Assembly: GCA_964614515.1 (NCBI GenBank)
Contig: CAZTPJ010000013.1
Coordinates: 1-64,000, forward strand
DNA length: 64,000 bases
Reading direction: 5' to 3'
Source of the DNA: CAZTPJ01 sp964614515
GTDB taxonomy: Bacteria > Planctomycetota > Phycisphaerae > Phycisphaerales > UBA1924
In this document: positions 20,489 through 28,725 of the stretch, piece by piece
Numbering within the stretch: position 1 is the first letter of the stretch
Layout: every line of letters begins with the position of its first letter
The notes under the pieces: generated by a model
Told to the model about the DNA's origin: nothing
Seen by the model: the letters and a program-made list of their open reading frames with translations, nothing else
The model's database searches: none
Translations under genes and position numbers: made by a program

Positions 20489-21816
20489 TGCCGTTCGGCG
20501 CTTTGGCCATGACGGCGATGCGTGAACCGGCGTTGTGGCGCACGCTGACGTTTCAGGGCGGATACAACACGTCGGTGGTGATGACGGCGACGATGCTGCT
20601 TGGCGCGGCCGCGGGCGTCATCGGAACCTTCGCACTGCTGCGCAAGCGTTCGCTCGTGGCCGACGCGGTCAGCCATGCGACGCTGCCGGGCATTTGCATC
20701 GCGTTCATCATCGTCGCAAGCCTCGGCGGGCCGGCGCGATCGCTGCCCGTGCTGCTGCTCGGGGCGACCGCGTCGAGCATCATCGGCGTCCTCGCCATTC
20801 ACGCCATCGTTCGATACACGCGGCTGAAAGAGGACGCCGCCATCGGCATCGTGCTGAGCGTCTTTTTCGGCGTCGGCGTCGTCATGCTGAGCATCATTCA
20901 GAACATGGACACCGGCGAGCAGGCGGGACTCAAGACGTACATCTACGGCCAGGCGGCCGCGATGAGCCGTGGGGATGCGATCCTGCTCGCGGCGATCGCG
21001 GCGATGGCCGTGGTCGTCGCGAGTCTGCTGCTCAAGGAACTGCGTCTTGTGTGCTTTGATGAGGATTTCGCGGCGGTGAGTGGCTGGCCCGTGCAGACGC
21101 TTGATCTGGTGATGATGTCGTTGATCGTGCTGGTGACGGTGGCGGGTCTTCAGGCCGTGGGACTGATTCTGGTCGTGGCGATGCTGATCATTCCGCCCGC
21201 GGCGGCGCGATTCTGGACGGATCGCATGGGACTTGTCGTTGTTTTATCTGCGTTGATCGGCGCGGCGAGCGGATATGTCGGCACGGCGATCTCGGCGATG
21301 GCGCCCAAGGCGCCGGCCGGGGCGGTGATCGTGCTGACCGGGGGAGCGCTGTTCATCGTGAGCCTTGTGTGTGCGCCGCGCCGGGGCGTGGGCGCGGGGC
21401 TGGTGCGCTGGCTTCGACTGCGGCTGCGCATGGCCGAGGATCACGCCGTCGAAGCCCTGTATGAGCGCGAATCGAGCGGCATGATCGCCACGGCCGGCGT
21501 TCGCGGATGGACTCGTGTGGAGTCGTGGCTGGTCACGTTCGCGCTGAGGCTGCGCGGGTTCATCGCGCGGCGCGAGGGCATGGTGATCCTGACGCCCGCG
21601 GGCCGCGAACGCGGGCGACGCATCGAACGAAACCACCGCCTGTGGGAGCAGTATCTCATTACGAGGGCGGATGTGGCGCCATCGCATGTGGACTGGTCCG
21701 TCGATCAGGTTGAGCACATCCTGTCGCCGCGGATCATCGCCGAACTCGAACGCACGCTGGCGGAGGAGGATGAGCGTTCGCGCGGCGCGGCGGGCCGCAA
21801 GGGGGGGGGCACATGA
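20488..21816 (+). CDS. Mn/Zn ABC permease fused to a DtxR-like C-terminal domain (1)
   Basis: Residues 1 to about 300 form an ABC-3 family permease with eight or nine helices (for example RSLVADAVSHATLPGICIAF and LQAVGLILVVAMLIIPPAAA). After about residue 310 a cytoplasmic extension follows that resembles the winged-helix end and metal-binding/dimerisation domain of DtxR regulators: a GMVILTPAGRERGRRI strand-turn, then RNHRLWEQYLITRADVAPSH and DQVEHILSPRIIAELE. This could sense metal directly on the importer. The architecture ABC-3 plus iron-dependent-repressor C domain is known from database families in other phyla, but its function is not established. A nine-G run (21801-21809) lies four codons before the stop; slippage there would change the C-terminus and the ATGA overlap with the next gene. 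Confidence 0.9.
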   Translation: MPFGALAMTAMREPALWRTLTFQGGYNTSVVMTATMLLGAAAGVIGTFALLRKRSLVADAVSHATLPGICIAFIIVASLGGPARSLPVLLLGATASSIIGVLAIHAIVRYTRLKEDAAIGIVLSVFFGVGVVMLSIIQNMDTGEQAGLKTYIYGQAAAMSRGDAILLAAIAAMAVVVASLLLKELRLVCFDEDFAAVSGWPVQTLDLVMMSLIVLVTVAGLQAVGLILVVAMLIIPPAAARFWTDRMGLVVVLSALIGAASGYVGTAISAMAPKAPAGAVIVLTGGALFIVSLVCAPRRGVGAGLVRWLRLRLRMAEDHAVEALYERESSGMIATAGVRGWTRVESWLVTFALRLRGFIARREGMVILTPAGRERGRRIERNHRLWEQYLITRADVAPSHVDWSVDQVEHILSPRIIAELERTLAEEDERSRGAAGRKGGGT

Positions 21817-23192
21817 ATCCCGCCCTGCACGAGTTCATTCGCGTGGATCTGTCGGCGATGCTGGCGGGGTTGTTCGCGGCCGTGGCGTGCGGCGTGCTTG
21901 GGAACTTTCTCGTCCTGCGGCGACTGTCGCTGATGGGTGATGCGATTTCGCACGCGGTGTTGCCGGGGATCATGGTTGCGTTCATCGTCGCGCGGAGCCG
22001 CGATCCGCTGATGATGCTCGCAGGCGCGGCCGGCGCGGGCATCATCACCGTGGGGCTGGTCGAGATCATCAAGCGGTTCGGGCGAGTTGAATCCGGCGCG
22101 GCCATGGGCGTGACGTTTTCGATCATGTTCGCGCTTGGCGTGGTGATGCTCGAACAAGTCACGCGCCATGTCCATCTCGACGCGGATTGCGTACTCTACG
22201 GCAATCTTGAGTACGTCACCTGGTGGGCCGCGCCGGCCGAACCTGCGGCGTACCTGAGGTGGGAGACGTATCGCGGCGTGTTTGACGCGGAGCTCGGGCG
22301 GCATGTCAATGGGATGCCGCCGCAGACGCCGATCCTCGCGGGCGCTGCTTTGCTTGCGTTCGCGTTCGTGATCGCGCTGTTCAAGGAACTGCGCATAGCG
22401 TCGTTTGATGCGGGGTTGGCATCGGCGCTTGGGTTTCGCGCGGGGGTATTGCACTTGCTGTTGATGGTGGTGGTTGCGATGGCGACGGTGGCGGCATTTG
22501 AGGCCGTGGGGTCGATCCTCGTGATTGCGATGCTCATCTGCCCCGCGGCGACGGCGCGGCTGCTGACGGATCGCCTCTCGCGACAGGTGTGGCTGAGCGT
22601 GGCGATCGCGGGCGTGTCGAGCGTGGGTGGATATGTGCTGGGCGCGTTTGGGCCGGGCTGGCTGGGCGCGAAGGATGCGGTGAACGCGGCGGGAATGATG
22701 TGCGTGATGGCCGGGGCGATGCTGCTGCTGGCGATGTTTCTGTCGCCTGCGCACGGGATCGTGGCGCGGTGGCTGCGGCGGATGTCATTGGGCGTGCTGG
22801 TGCTGCGCGAGGATCTGCTGGCGCTGCTGTATCGCGCGGAAGAGGTCGCAGGCACATCGCATGTGGTAGACATCGCGGCGGCGCGGCGATCGCTGGGCGC
22901 AGGATGGCACGGGAGACTCGCCGTGCGGCAATCGCTGCGGCGCGGCGATGTACGACTCGAGCGCCATGGACTCGCGCTCACCGACCAGGGACGACGCCGC
23001 GCACGGTCCATCATCCGCAGCCACAGACTCTGGGAGTCGTATCTTGTCCGAGAAGTGGGCCTGCGACCCGATCACGTTCACGATACGGCCATGGTGCTCG
23101 AACACCTGCGCGAGCGCGGCAAGCGCCTGGAACCGCAGGATGCGACCGTGACGCTCGATCCGCATGATCGCGGCATTCCGTCGCGCGAGTAA
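21813..23192 (+). CDS. Mn/Zn ABC permease fused to a DtxR-like C-terminal domain (2)
   Basis: The second permease, 459 residues, overlaps the first by four bases (ATGA). Permease signatures are LRRLSLMGDAISHAVLPGIM and FEAVGSILVIAMLICPAATA. An insertion of about 45 polar residues (EYVTWWAAPAEPAAYLRWET and following) separates two helices and probably lies outside the membrane. The C-terminal 130 residues repeat the DtxR-like design: LERHGLALTDQGRRRARSII, then RSHRLWESYLVREVGLRPDH and MVLEHLRERGKRLE. With both permeases carrying the domain, the pair would give the importer two regulatory domains. Last gene of the uptake operon. Confidence 0.9.
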   Translation: MNPALHEFIRVDLSAMLAGLFAAVACGVLGNFLVLRRLSLMGDAISHAVLPGIMVAFIVARSRDPLMMLAGAAGAGIITVGLVEIIKRFGRVESGAAMGVTFSIMFALGVVMLEQVTRHVHLDADCVLYGNLEYVTWWAAPAEPAAYLRWETYRGVFDAELGRHVNGMPPQTPILAGAALLAFAFVIALFKELRIASFDAGLASALGFRAGVLHLLLMVVVAMATVAAFEAVGSILVIAMLICPAATARLLTDRLSRQVWLSVAIAGVSSVGGYVLGAFGPGWLGAKDAVNAAGMMCVMAGAMLLLAMFLSPAHGIVARWLRRMSLGVLVLREDLLALLYRAEEVAGTSHVVDIAAARRSLGAGWHGRLAVRQSLRRGDVRLERHGLALTDQGRRRARSIIRSHRLWESYLVREVGLRPDHVHDTAMVLEHLRERGKRLEPQDATVTLDPHDRGIPSRE

Positions 23193-23227
23193 CGCGTCCA
23201 ACTGGCTGGTCATTGTTCAAGATCCCG

Positions 23228-23360
23228 TGCCACTGGCGGCTTGTCCGCCAGTGTCAGGCGCGACTGATCGTCGCAGAGACCCGTGCGATCCGCCATGTAT
23301 CGACAAGACGACGTGGGATCACCCACTCACCGTCCACTGGCGGCTTGTCCGCCAGTGTCA
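23228..23360. repeat. Two copies of the cactggcggcttgtccgcca palindrome
   Basis: Identical 23-base palindromes (cactggcggc, ttg, tccgccagtg arms) occur at 23231-23253 and 23335-23357, in the 195-bp gap between the importer operon and thyX (which converge). A diverged third copy is at 44092-44112. The two copies could form transcript-end hairpins on both strands, but no T-tracts follow. Nothing else is seen in this gap. Confidence 0.75.
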
Positions 23361-23387
23361 CGCAGGCATGTAGCATGCGAGCGTATG

Positions 23388-24344
23388 TCAACCGCCGCCA
23401 GCCTCGATCCCCAACGCGCGCTGCTTGGCCAACCATTCCTCGCGTTCGCGTTTGTTGTCCGAGGCGATGTCGGCGGGCTTGCCATCGCGCGAGGCGCGCA
23501 GCGCGTCAACTTCAAGGCGTGACAGGCGCATCGCGCCGAGTTCATAATCCCGGAACGCCTCGAACGTCATGGGAACGATCGGCTCGATGAGCGCGGCCAT
23601 GGCCTGCGCATACGCGCGAATCTCATACTGTGCGTGCGCATCCAGACGCAGCGACAGGAATCGCAGAATGTTGTGCAGGTCGCACTTCCAGTACCACTGC
23701 GTGTACACGCTGATGGGCAGGCCGATGCGGGCCAGTTCACGGCTGACGCCGCGCTTCGTCAGACCCTCGTACCGCGCGTACATCGCCGCGGCATCGTCGA
23801 GATACGCGAGGAAGTCCTCGGCCGTGCGCTGTTCATCCGTGGGCGCGGCGGTCGCGGCCGTGGCATCGCCGAAGACGACGAAGCGTTCATCGCCGCCCTG
23901 TCGGTTGGACGTGCTCTGTTTGCGCACCTGGTCGATCGCGGGGCGATAGAACGTGTCGGGGATGATGGAGTATCGTCCGGAGTATTCGTTGACGCTTGCG
24001 GTGCGGTGGCGGATCCACTGCCGTGCGATAAAGACGGGCATGGCGACGTGGAACTTGAACTCGACCATCTCGAACGGCGTGGTGTGTCGGTGACGCAGGA
24101 GATAACGGATGAGTCCGCGGTCTTCGTTGACGCGTTTGGTGCCGTGGCCGTAGGACACACGTGCGGCCTGCACGATCGCGGCGTCGGCGGTCTTGCCCTC
24201 GGGGACGAGTCTCGGCATGGCATCGAGCAGGGCGATGAAGCCGTGGTCGAGCACATCGATGCGCCACCGCTCGCAGCCGTGCATCACGTCGATGAGGGGC
24301 GATTCGGGCGGTTGGCGCTGGATGGCTGGTTCGGTGGCGGTCAT
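23388..24344 (-). CDS. thyX: FAD-dependent thymidylate synthase ThyX
   Basis: A 318-residue flavoenzyme that makes dTMP from dUMP using methylene-tetrahydrofolate and NAD(P)H. The ThyX motif RHRTASVNEYSGRYS lies at residues 112-126, and the surrounding LLRHRHTTPFEMVEFKFHV and PVFIARQWIRHR are typical. The C-terminal 70 residues carry an extra charged extension (KRREEWLAKQRALGIEAG type). The start at 24344 is chosen by homology; 30 further residues are open upstream. Presence of ThyX implies that the classical ThyA route may be absent. Confidence 0.95.
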   Translation of the reverse strand: MTATEPAIQRQPPESPLIDVMHGCERWRIDVLDHGFIALLDAMPRLVPEGKTADAAIVQAARVSYGHGTKRVNEDRGLIRYLLRHRHTTPFEMVEFKFHVAMPVFIARQWIRHRTASVNEYSGRYSIIPDTFYRPAIDQVRKQSTSNRQGGDERFVVFGDATAATAAPTDEQRTAEDFLAYLDDAAAMYARYEGLTKRGVSRELARIGLPISVYTQWYWKCDLHNILRFLSLRLDAHAQYEIRAYAQAMAALIEPIVPMTFEAFRDYELGAMRLSRLEVDALRASRDGKPADIASDNKREREEWLAKQRALGIEAGGG

Positions 24345-24429
24345 GGCGGGAGGATAGGTGTGACGGCGCGGGGCGGCACGGAACGCACGAGATCGCGAGT
24401 GAGAACACATCGACGGTCTGTCGCGCGTC

Positions 24430-24461
24430 GGCATCGAAGTCCTTGAGGGACTTCGATGGCA
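24430..24461. repeat. Palindromic repeat atcgaagtccttgagggact + tcgatggcacg
   Basis: The core cgaagtcc/ggacttcg is a stem, followed by atggcacg. The same layout, with cgcctacggcg in the middle, is found at 62403-62439, and a diverged one at 11891. It sits at the 3' end of the TPR-protease gene. Confidence 0.65.
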
Positions 24462-24463
24462 CG

Positions 24464-25987
24464 TCAGCGGCGCGCGAGTTGAATCTGCACCACGCCGTGT
24501 TCAGCGCGGCGGCGGTATGCAACTTCGACCGTGTCGCCGGGGTTGTAGTCCGCCAGGACGCGATGGAGTTCGTTGATGTCGCGCGTGGGACGGCCGTTGA
24601 TGGCCGTGATGATGTCCCCGCGTCGCAGCCCGGCGTTTCGCGCGGCAGCGCGCGGGGTCTGCATGATGCGCAGGCCCTCACCGGTTTCGGCTTCAACTTC
24701 AAAGCCGAGCACGGCCGCGCCGGGTCGCTCAGGCTCGGCGACTTCGGGCAGGGTTCGGACCCATGCTCGCCACTCGCGTGAGACTTCGCCGACGCTCTGG
24801 CCAAAGGTTGTCTCGATGGCCATGACGCCGGTGGGGTCGTGCGCATAGGACTCGGTGTAGTTCTTGTACCATGCGCCGAGTTTGCCGCGATCGGAGAGAT
24901 ACAGAAAGAACGTTCGCGCGAGGGCGTAGTTGGCGAGCGGATTGCGTCCTGTGAATCGCTCGCGCGGCATGGTGGCGAGTTCCTGAAGGTCGATGAAGTT
25001 TGTGCCGCGTGCGAGGCGCCGGGCCATGTTCGTCCGCCACGAGGGCATGGGACGAATCCCCCCCCCCGCGACCACATCATAATCCTCAACGAGACTGCAC
25101 AGACCCTCTTGAATCCAGACGGGATGCGACTGGCCCAGGCGCGTCGCGCTGCGCCAGTGCAGCACATGCAGAAACTCGTGCCGCAGCGTGCCGCCGAGGT
25201 CGATCGAGATCAATCGCTTGGAGTCATGGCTGTACTCACCGCCGATCATGCGAAAGCCGGAGATTGCGTCGCCGCCGTATTTGCTCACGGCCCATTTGAG
25301 GAAGTCCTCTCGCGTCGGCAGGATGACGACGACCCAGGGGTCCGGGCCGTGGGGGCCATCTTCGGCGAGATCGGGGAAGATCGTGTCGATGGCCCACGCG
25401 GCGAGTTTTTCGATCTCGGTGCGCGCCTGCGTGAACGAGCCGACATCGAACGCCGAGGCATAGGCAAGGCGCAACGTGTCATCGGTTTCGTAGTGGTAAG
25501 ACGGGCCGTAGAGTTTGCGGGCGATCTCCAGGTTCGCTTCGCCCTGCGCCTTGAGAATCGCCGACCAGTTGTCCACGATCTGCTTGTACGCTGGGTGCGC
25601 CCGCGCGGCCGAGAGGTCCGGATCGCGCTGGAGTTGACCGATGTCGCAGAATCCATGTTCGACGGCCTCGACGAGAGCATCGGCGGCCTCCGCGCCTTTG
25701 TCCTGAAGGGACAACGCGCACGCGAGGTTGTACCACGTCACGAAGTTTGAATCTTCGAGCCGCAGCATCTCGCGCAGGACGTGCTCGGCGGCCATGTAGT
25801 CGCGGCGCGAGAAGGCCGTCATCGCCCGTTGATTGAGTTCCGCCAGCCGCAGTTCGCGGGCTTCGCGCTGGGCGTGTGGCGTCGGCTCATCCGGCTGCGC
25901 CAGCGCTGTGGGCGCCAACGTCAGCAGCGCGATGATCGCCAGCCGCGTGATGAACCGACACATCTCGCTCACACGTGATTCGTTCAT
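24464..25987 (-). CDS. Secreted TPR - HExxH metallopeptidase - PDZ protein
   Basis: A 507-residue protein in several modules. A signal peptide (FITRLAIIALLTLAPTALAQ) is followed by two TPR-like helical repeats (residues about 45-130, with MAAEHVLREMLRLEDSNFVTWYNLACALS-type spacing), a gluzincin-type peptidase domain with HEFLH in GGTLRHEFLHVLHWRSATR and a downstream Glu in VWIQEGLCSLVEDYD as third-ligand candidate, and a C-terminal PDZ domain (AARNAGLRRGDIITAINGRP). The layout resembles DUF1570-type secreted peptidases of planctomycetes. Start ATG 25987 overlaps the purN stop by four bases (ATGA). A ten-base G run (coding strand, 25058-25067) encodes AGGGIRP. Confidence 0.85.
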   Translation of the reverse strand: MNESRVSEMCRFITRLAIIALLTLAPTALAQPDEPTPHAQREARELRLAELNQRAMTAFSRRDYMAAEHVLREMLRLEDSNFVTWYNLACALSLQDKGAEAADALVEAVEHGFCDIGQLQRDPDLSAARAHPAYKQIVDNWSAILKAQGEANLEIARKLYGPSYHYETDDTLRLAYASAFDVGSFTQARTEIEKLAAWAIDTIFPDLAEDGPHGPDPWVVVILPTREDFLKWAVSKYGGDAISGFRMIGGEYSHDSKRLISIDLGGTLRHEFLHVLHWRSATRLGQSHPVWIQEGLCSLVEDYDVVAGGGIRPMPSWRTNMARRLARGTNFIDLQELATMPRERFTGRNPLANYALARTFFLYLSDRGKLGAWYKNYTESYAHDPTGVMAIETTFGQSVGEVSREWRAWVRTLPEVAEPERPGAAVLGFEVEAETGEGLRIMQTPRAAARNAGLRRGDIITAINGRPTRDINELHRVLADYNPGDTVEVAYRRRAEHGVVQIQLARR

Positions 25988-26577
25988 GGCGTTGCGTTCG
26001 CGGGTTCGGGCCGTGGGTGATCGTCGCCGATCAACCGCCGCAGGGCCTCGGGGTAGGCTTCGCATTCCAGCGCGAAGACCCGCACGGCCAGCGTCTCGAC
26101 CGTGTCATCCGGCAGCACCGGGCAGCGGCGCTGCAGCACGATCGGCCCCTGATCGTAGGCTTCATCGCATAGATGCACTGTGCAGCCGCTCTCGCGCACG
26201 CCCGCGTCGAGCACCGCCTGATGCACATGATGGCCATACATTCCAGGCCCGCCGAAATCGGGCAGCAGCGCGGGATGAATGTTCACGATGCGCCCGCGAT
26301 ATGTTCTGGGAATCCGCACGCGGCGCAGATATCCGGCGAGCGCCACCCAGTCGATGCGGTGTTCATCAAGCAACGCCGCGAGTACATCCTCGGGGATGTC
26401 GCCGGGGGCGACGCGCGTGTCGATGCCGGCATCTCGCGCGTGCTGCGCCCCCGCGCACTCGCGCGACGCGATCACCAGCGGAATCGTCGCGCGAAGTTCG
26501 CCACGGCGAATGACATCGAGCAGGTTCAGCAAGGTTCGCCCGCCGCCGGAGAGCATCACCGCAAGCCGCGCCGTCAT
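25984..26577 (-). CDS. purN: Phosphoribosylglycinamide formyltransferase PurN
   Basis: A 197-residue folate-dependent GAR transformylase, purine step 3. Family marks: the N-terminal LAVMLSGGGRTLLNLLDVI loop, VALAGYLRRV, the catalytic NIHPALLPDFGGPGMYGHHV (Asn and His), and the YDQGPIVLQRRCPVL strand with its catalytic Asp. The residues are changed slightly (SGGGRT in place of SGxGSN), as is common in this phylum. It is the middle gene of a three-gene set with four-base overlaps on both sides (thioesterase before, protease after). Confidence 0.93.
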   Translation of the reverse strand: MTARLAVMLSGGGRTLLNLLDVIRRGELRATIPLVIASRECAGAQHARDAGIDTRVAPGDIPEDVLAALLDEHRIDWVALAGYLRRVRIPRTYRGRIVNIHPALLPDFGGPGMYGHHVHQAVLDAGVRESGCTVHLCDEAYDQGPIVLQRRCPVLPDDTVETLAVRVFALECEAYPEALRRLIGDDHPRPEPANATP

Positions 26578-26984
26578 CGCCCATCCTCGTGCATCGACGG
26601 CGGCGATGTGAAAGGAATTGGCTTGCCGGTCGCGTCCACGGCCACGAGCGTCATCGCGGCCGTGGTGACGGGTACGGTGTCGCCCGTGGCGTATCGCTCG
26701 GCTTCGACATCGACCTGGACGGTGACGCTGGTGGTTCCGGTGCGAATGGTGGTGGTGTAGAGGTTGATGATGTCGCCAACGAGCACAGGCTTCTTGAACT
26801 CGACGCGGTCGATGGCGACCGTGACCCAGCGGTGGGCGCCGTGACGACGCGCTTCGACGAATCCGGCCTGGTCGATGGAACTGAGAATGACGCCGCCGAA
26901 GATCGTGCCGTAGTGGTTCGTATCGCGCGGCAGCGTCATGTGGCGCAGGGCGAGTCGGCGATCCGATGGCGTGGATGCACTCAT
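26574..26984 (-). CDS. Acyl-CoA thioesterase, YciA/hotdog family
   Basis: A 136-residue single hotdog-fold protein. RHMTLPRDTNHYGTIFGGVI followed by LSSIDQAGFVEARRH is the family signature, with the catalytic-region Asp in the helix (SSIDQAG), and VEFKKPVLVGDIINLYTTT is the typical second strand pair. It would hydrolyse acyl-CoA. The gene overlaps purN by four bases and is the first gene of the set; 420 bp of non-coding DNA separates it from the divergent lepB. Confidence 0.9.
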   Translation of the reverse strand: MSASTPSDRRLALRHMTLPRDTNHYGTIFGGVILSSIDQAGFVEARRHGAHRWVTVAIDRVEFKKPVLVGDIINLYTTTIRTGTTSVTVQVDVEAERYATGDTVPVTTAAMTLVAVDATGKPIPFTSPPSMHEDGR

Positions 26985-27404
26985 GTCAGAGGGTATCAGG
27001 CGGACCCGACAGGCGCGAGAACGCTCCGGCCGATCGTTGGACCGGAGCGCTCACACAGAGAGAGAAAGAGGAGTCGTTCCCCGATCGGGTTGTACGGGTG
27101 AGCCTGCTCAAAGGCGGCTCTGAGTCTGGTTCACTCTAGGTTCCGACTGCCGGCCGGGCGAGTCTGAAGTTGTGATAACCTGCGGAAAATGTTTTCGTAG
27201 TGCTGTGTCGATCAGGGACTTGCGAGCATGTCGTCCAATAACTCGCGGGTTTGTCACCTCTCCGGGCCGAGTGGTTCCGCGTGAACTCGTGCGGCCTGTA
27301 CGGGTGGAACCCTGCGCGCTTTGCGCGGTCTTTGGTCCCGATATCGCACCCCCAAAGTCACATTGGCGTAGAGGTGTGGGGATGTTCGGTCGAAAGGATG
27401 GATT
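26985..27404. other. Non-coding gap between thioesterase and lepB (420 bp)
   Basis: No convincing gene. It holds an inverted repeat at about 27015-27046 (gaacgctccgg and ccggagcgctc around a 12-base loop) without a T-tract, an A/G-rich stretch (agagagagaaagaggag) at about 27055-27072, and a relatively AT-rich patch at about 27165-27200 (ttgtgataacctgcggaaaa). These could hold the divergent promoters of the two flanking genes, but no clean -35/-10 pair stands out. Confidence 0.6.
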
Positions 27405-28133
27405 ATGAGAGGGAAACAACGACGGGAGAGGAAGGCGAAGAAGACGCCCAAGACCAGACTCGGCCGGCTGGCCCGAAACTGGCTCATGCCCATCCTGCTG
27501 GCCATCGTCATCCTGACGCCGCTGCGATCGTCCATCGCCGACTGGAACGACGTGCCCACGGGTTCCATGCGCCCGACGATCCTTGAAGGTGATCGCATCT
27601 TCGTGAACAAGTTGGCCTATGGCCTTCGCCTGCCGTTCACCAAGGTCTGGGTGACCAAGTGGGGTCAACCGCTGCGCGGCGACATCGTCACGCTCGCCTC
27701 TCCGCACGATGGACGGCAACTGGTCAAACGCATCATCGCGGTCGAGGGCGATCGCGTCTCGATGAAGGGCAACAAACTCACCATCAATGGCAACGAAGCG
27801 CCGTATACGACGGTGCAGTCATTCGTCCCGCAGCCGTTGCCCGACGGGCGTACCGGCGATGGCATGATCGTGCGTGAAGGACTGCCCGGGCATACGCACA
27901 TGATCGCGCTCACGCGCGGCGTGGCGAGCATGAACTCATTCGAGGAGATCGTCGTGCCGCCGGGCTTCTGCCTCGTATTGGGCGACAACCGCGACCTGAG
28001 CCATGACTCGCGGCTGTTCGGACTTGTCGGACTCAACGCGGTGAATGGGCGAAGCCTGGCCGTCGCGTTGTCGATCGACCCGGATAACTTTTACCTGCCG
28101 CGGATGGATCGTTGGTTCCTGCCGCTGAAGTGA
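27405..28133 (+). CDS. lepB: Signal peptidase I
   Basis: A 242-residue membrane protease that removes Sec/Tat signal peptides. One N-terminal membrane helix (about residues 26-43) follows a very basic cytoplasmic start. The catalytic serine is S54 in DVPTGSMRPTILEGD and the general-base lysine is K108 in LVKRIIAVEGD; the GDNRDLSHDSRLFG box near the C-terminus is also intact. An aaaggatgg ribosome binding site precedes ATG 27405. Together with secA and secG the window holds three parts of the export route, but they are not linked in one operon. Confidence 0.95.
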   Translation: MRGKQRRERKAKKTPKTRLGRLARNWLMPILLAIVILTPLRSSIADWNDVPTGSMRPTILEGDRIFVNKLAYGLRLPFTKVWVTKWGQPLRGDIVTLASPHDGRQLVKRIIAVEGDRVSMKGNKLTINGNEAPYTTVQSFVPQPLPDGRTGDGMIVREGLPGHTHMIALTRGVASMNSFEEIVVPPGFCLVLGDNRDLSHDSRLFGLVGLNAVNGRSLAVALSIDPDNFYLPRMDRWFLPLK

Positions 28134-28142
28134 TGCTTGCGC

Positions 28143-28688
28143 ATGACGACAACAATCAAAGACATGGATACAGCCCTCATCGAACGTTTGACGCCTCCGG
28201 CGTCAGAGGCGGATCTGCTCTCGCTGGCGGCGCTGCTCGTTGATGCGGTGGAGTCCGGTGCGGCCGTGAGTTTCGTGCTGCCGCTGCCGGTGTCCGACGC
28301 GGCCTCGTGGTGGCGGCGAACACTTGGCGCGTGGCATCCTCGCGGCGAGTTGCTCGTGGCGCGCGACGCAACGGGCATCGTCGGCTCGGTTCTGCTTCAG
28401 CCTGCTTGGGCGCCCAATCAGCCCCATCGCGCTGAGATCGTCAAACTCATCGTGCATCGCCGGGCACGAGGCCACGGCCTCGGCCGACGACTGATGACTT
28501 TCATCGAAGATGCCGCGCGGCAGCGAGGGTTCACGCTCCTGACCCTCGACGCCAAGCGCGGCGCCACGGCCGAGATGCTCTATCGCGACATGGGATGGAC
28601 CTGCGTCGGCGCGATTCCCGCATTCGCGCTGGACCCCGACGGGCGTACACCCCATGATGCCGTGATCTACTACAAGCACCTGCGATAG
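28143..28688 (+). CDS. GNAT family N-acetyltransferase
   Basis: A 181-residue acetyltransferase. LLVARDATGIVGSVLLQPAW and IVKLIVHRRARGHGLGRRLM are the strand-4 and acetyl-CoA-binding P-loop (R/Q-x-x-G-x-G/A) patterns, and LYRDMGWTCVGAIPAF is the usual C-terminal strand. Substrate unknown; the closest style is small-molecule or antibiotic-type acetyltransferases. ATG 28143 lies ten bases behind lepB, so the two are probably co-transcribed. It converges with the reverse transcriptase gene, 37 bp away. Confidence 0.88.
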   Translation: MTTTIKDMDTALIERLTPPASEADLLSLAALLVDAVESGAAVSFVLPLPVSDAASWWRRTLGAWHPRGELLVARDATGIVGSVLLQPAWAPNQPHRAEIVKLIVHRRARGHGLGRRLMTFIEDAARQRGFTLLTLDAKRGATAEMLYRDMGWTCVGAIPAFALDPDGRTPHDAVIYYKHLR

Positions 28689-28725
28689 ACGCATTCGGAT
28701 TCAAGCGAGGCGTGGCGTGGTCGCA

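Noticed and set aside
27015..27046. Hairpin as an intrinsic terminator or riboswitch
   Set aside because: The stem is good but no T-tract follows on either strand, and no known riboswitch consensus was recognised in the 420-bp gap.
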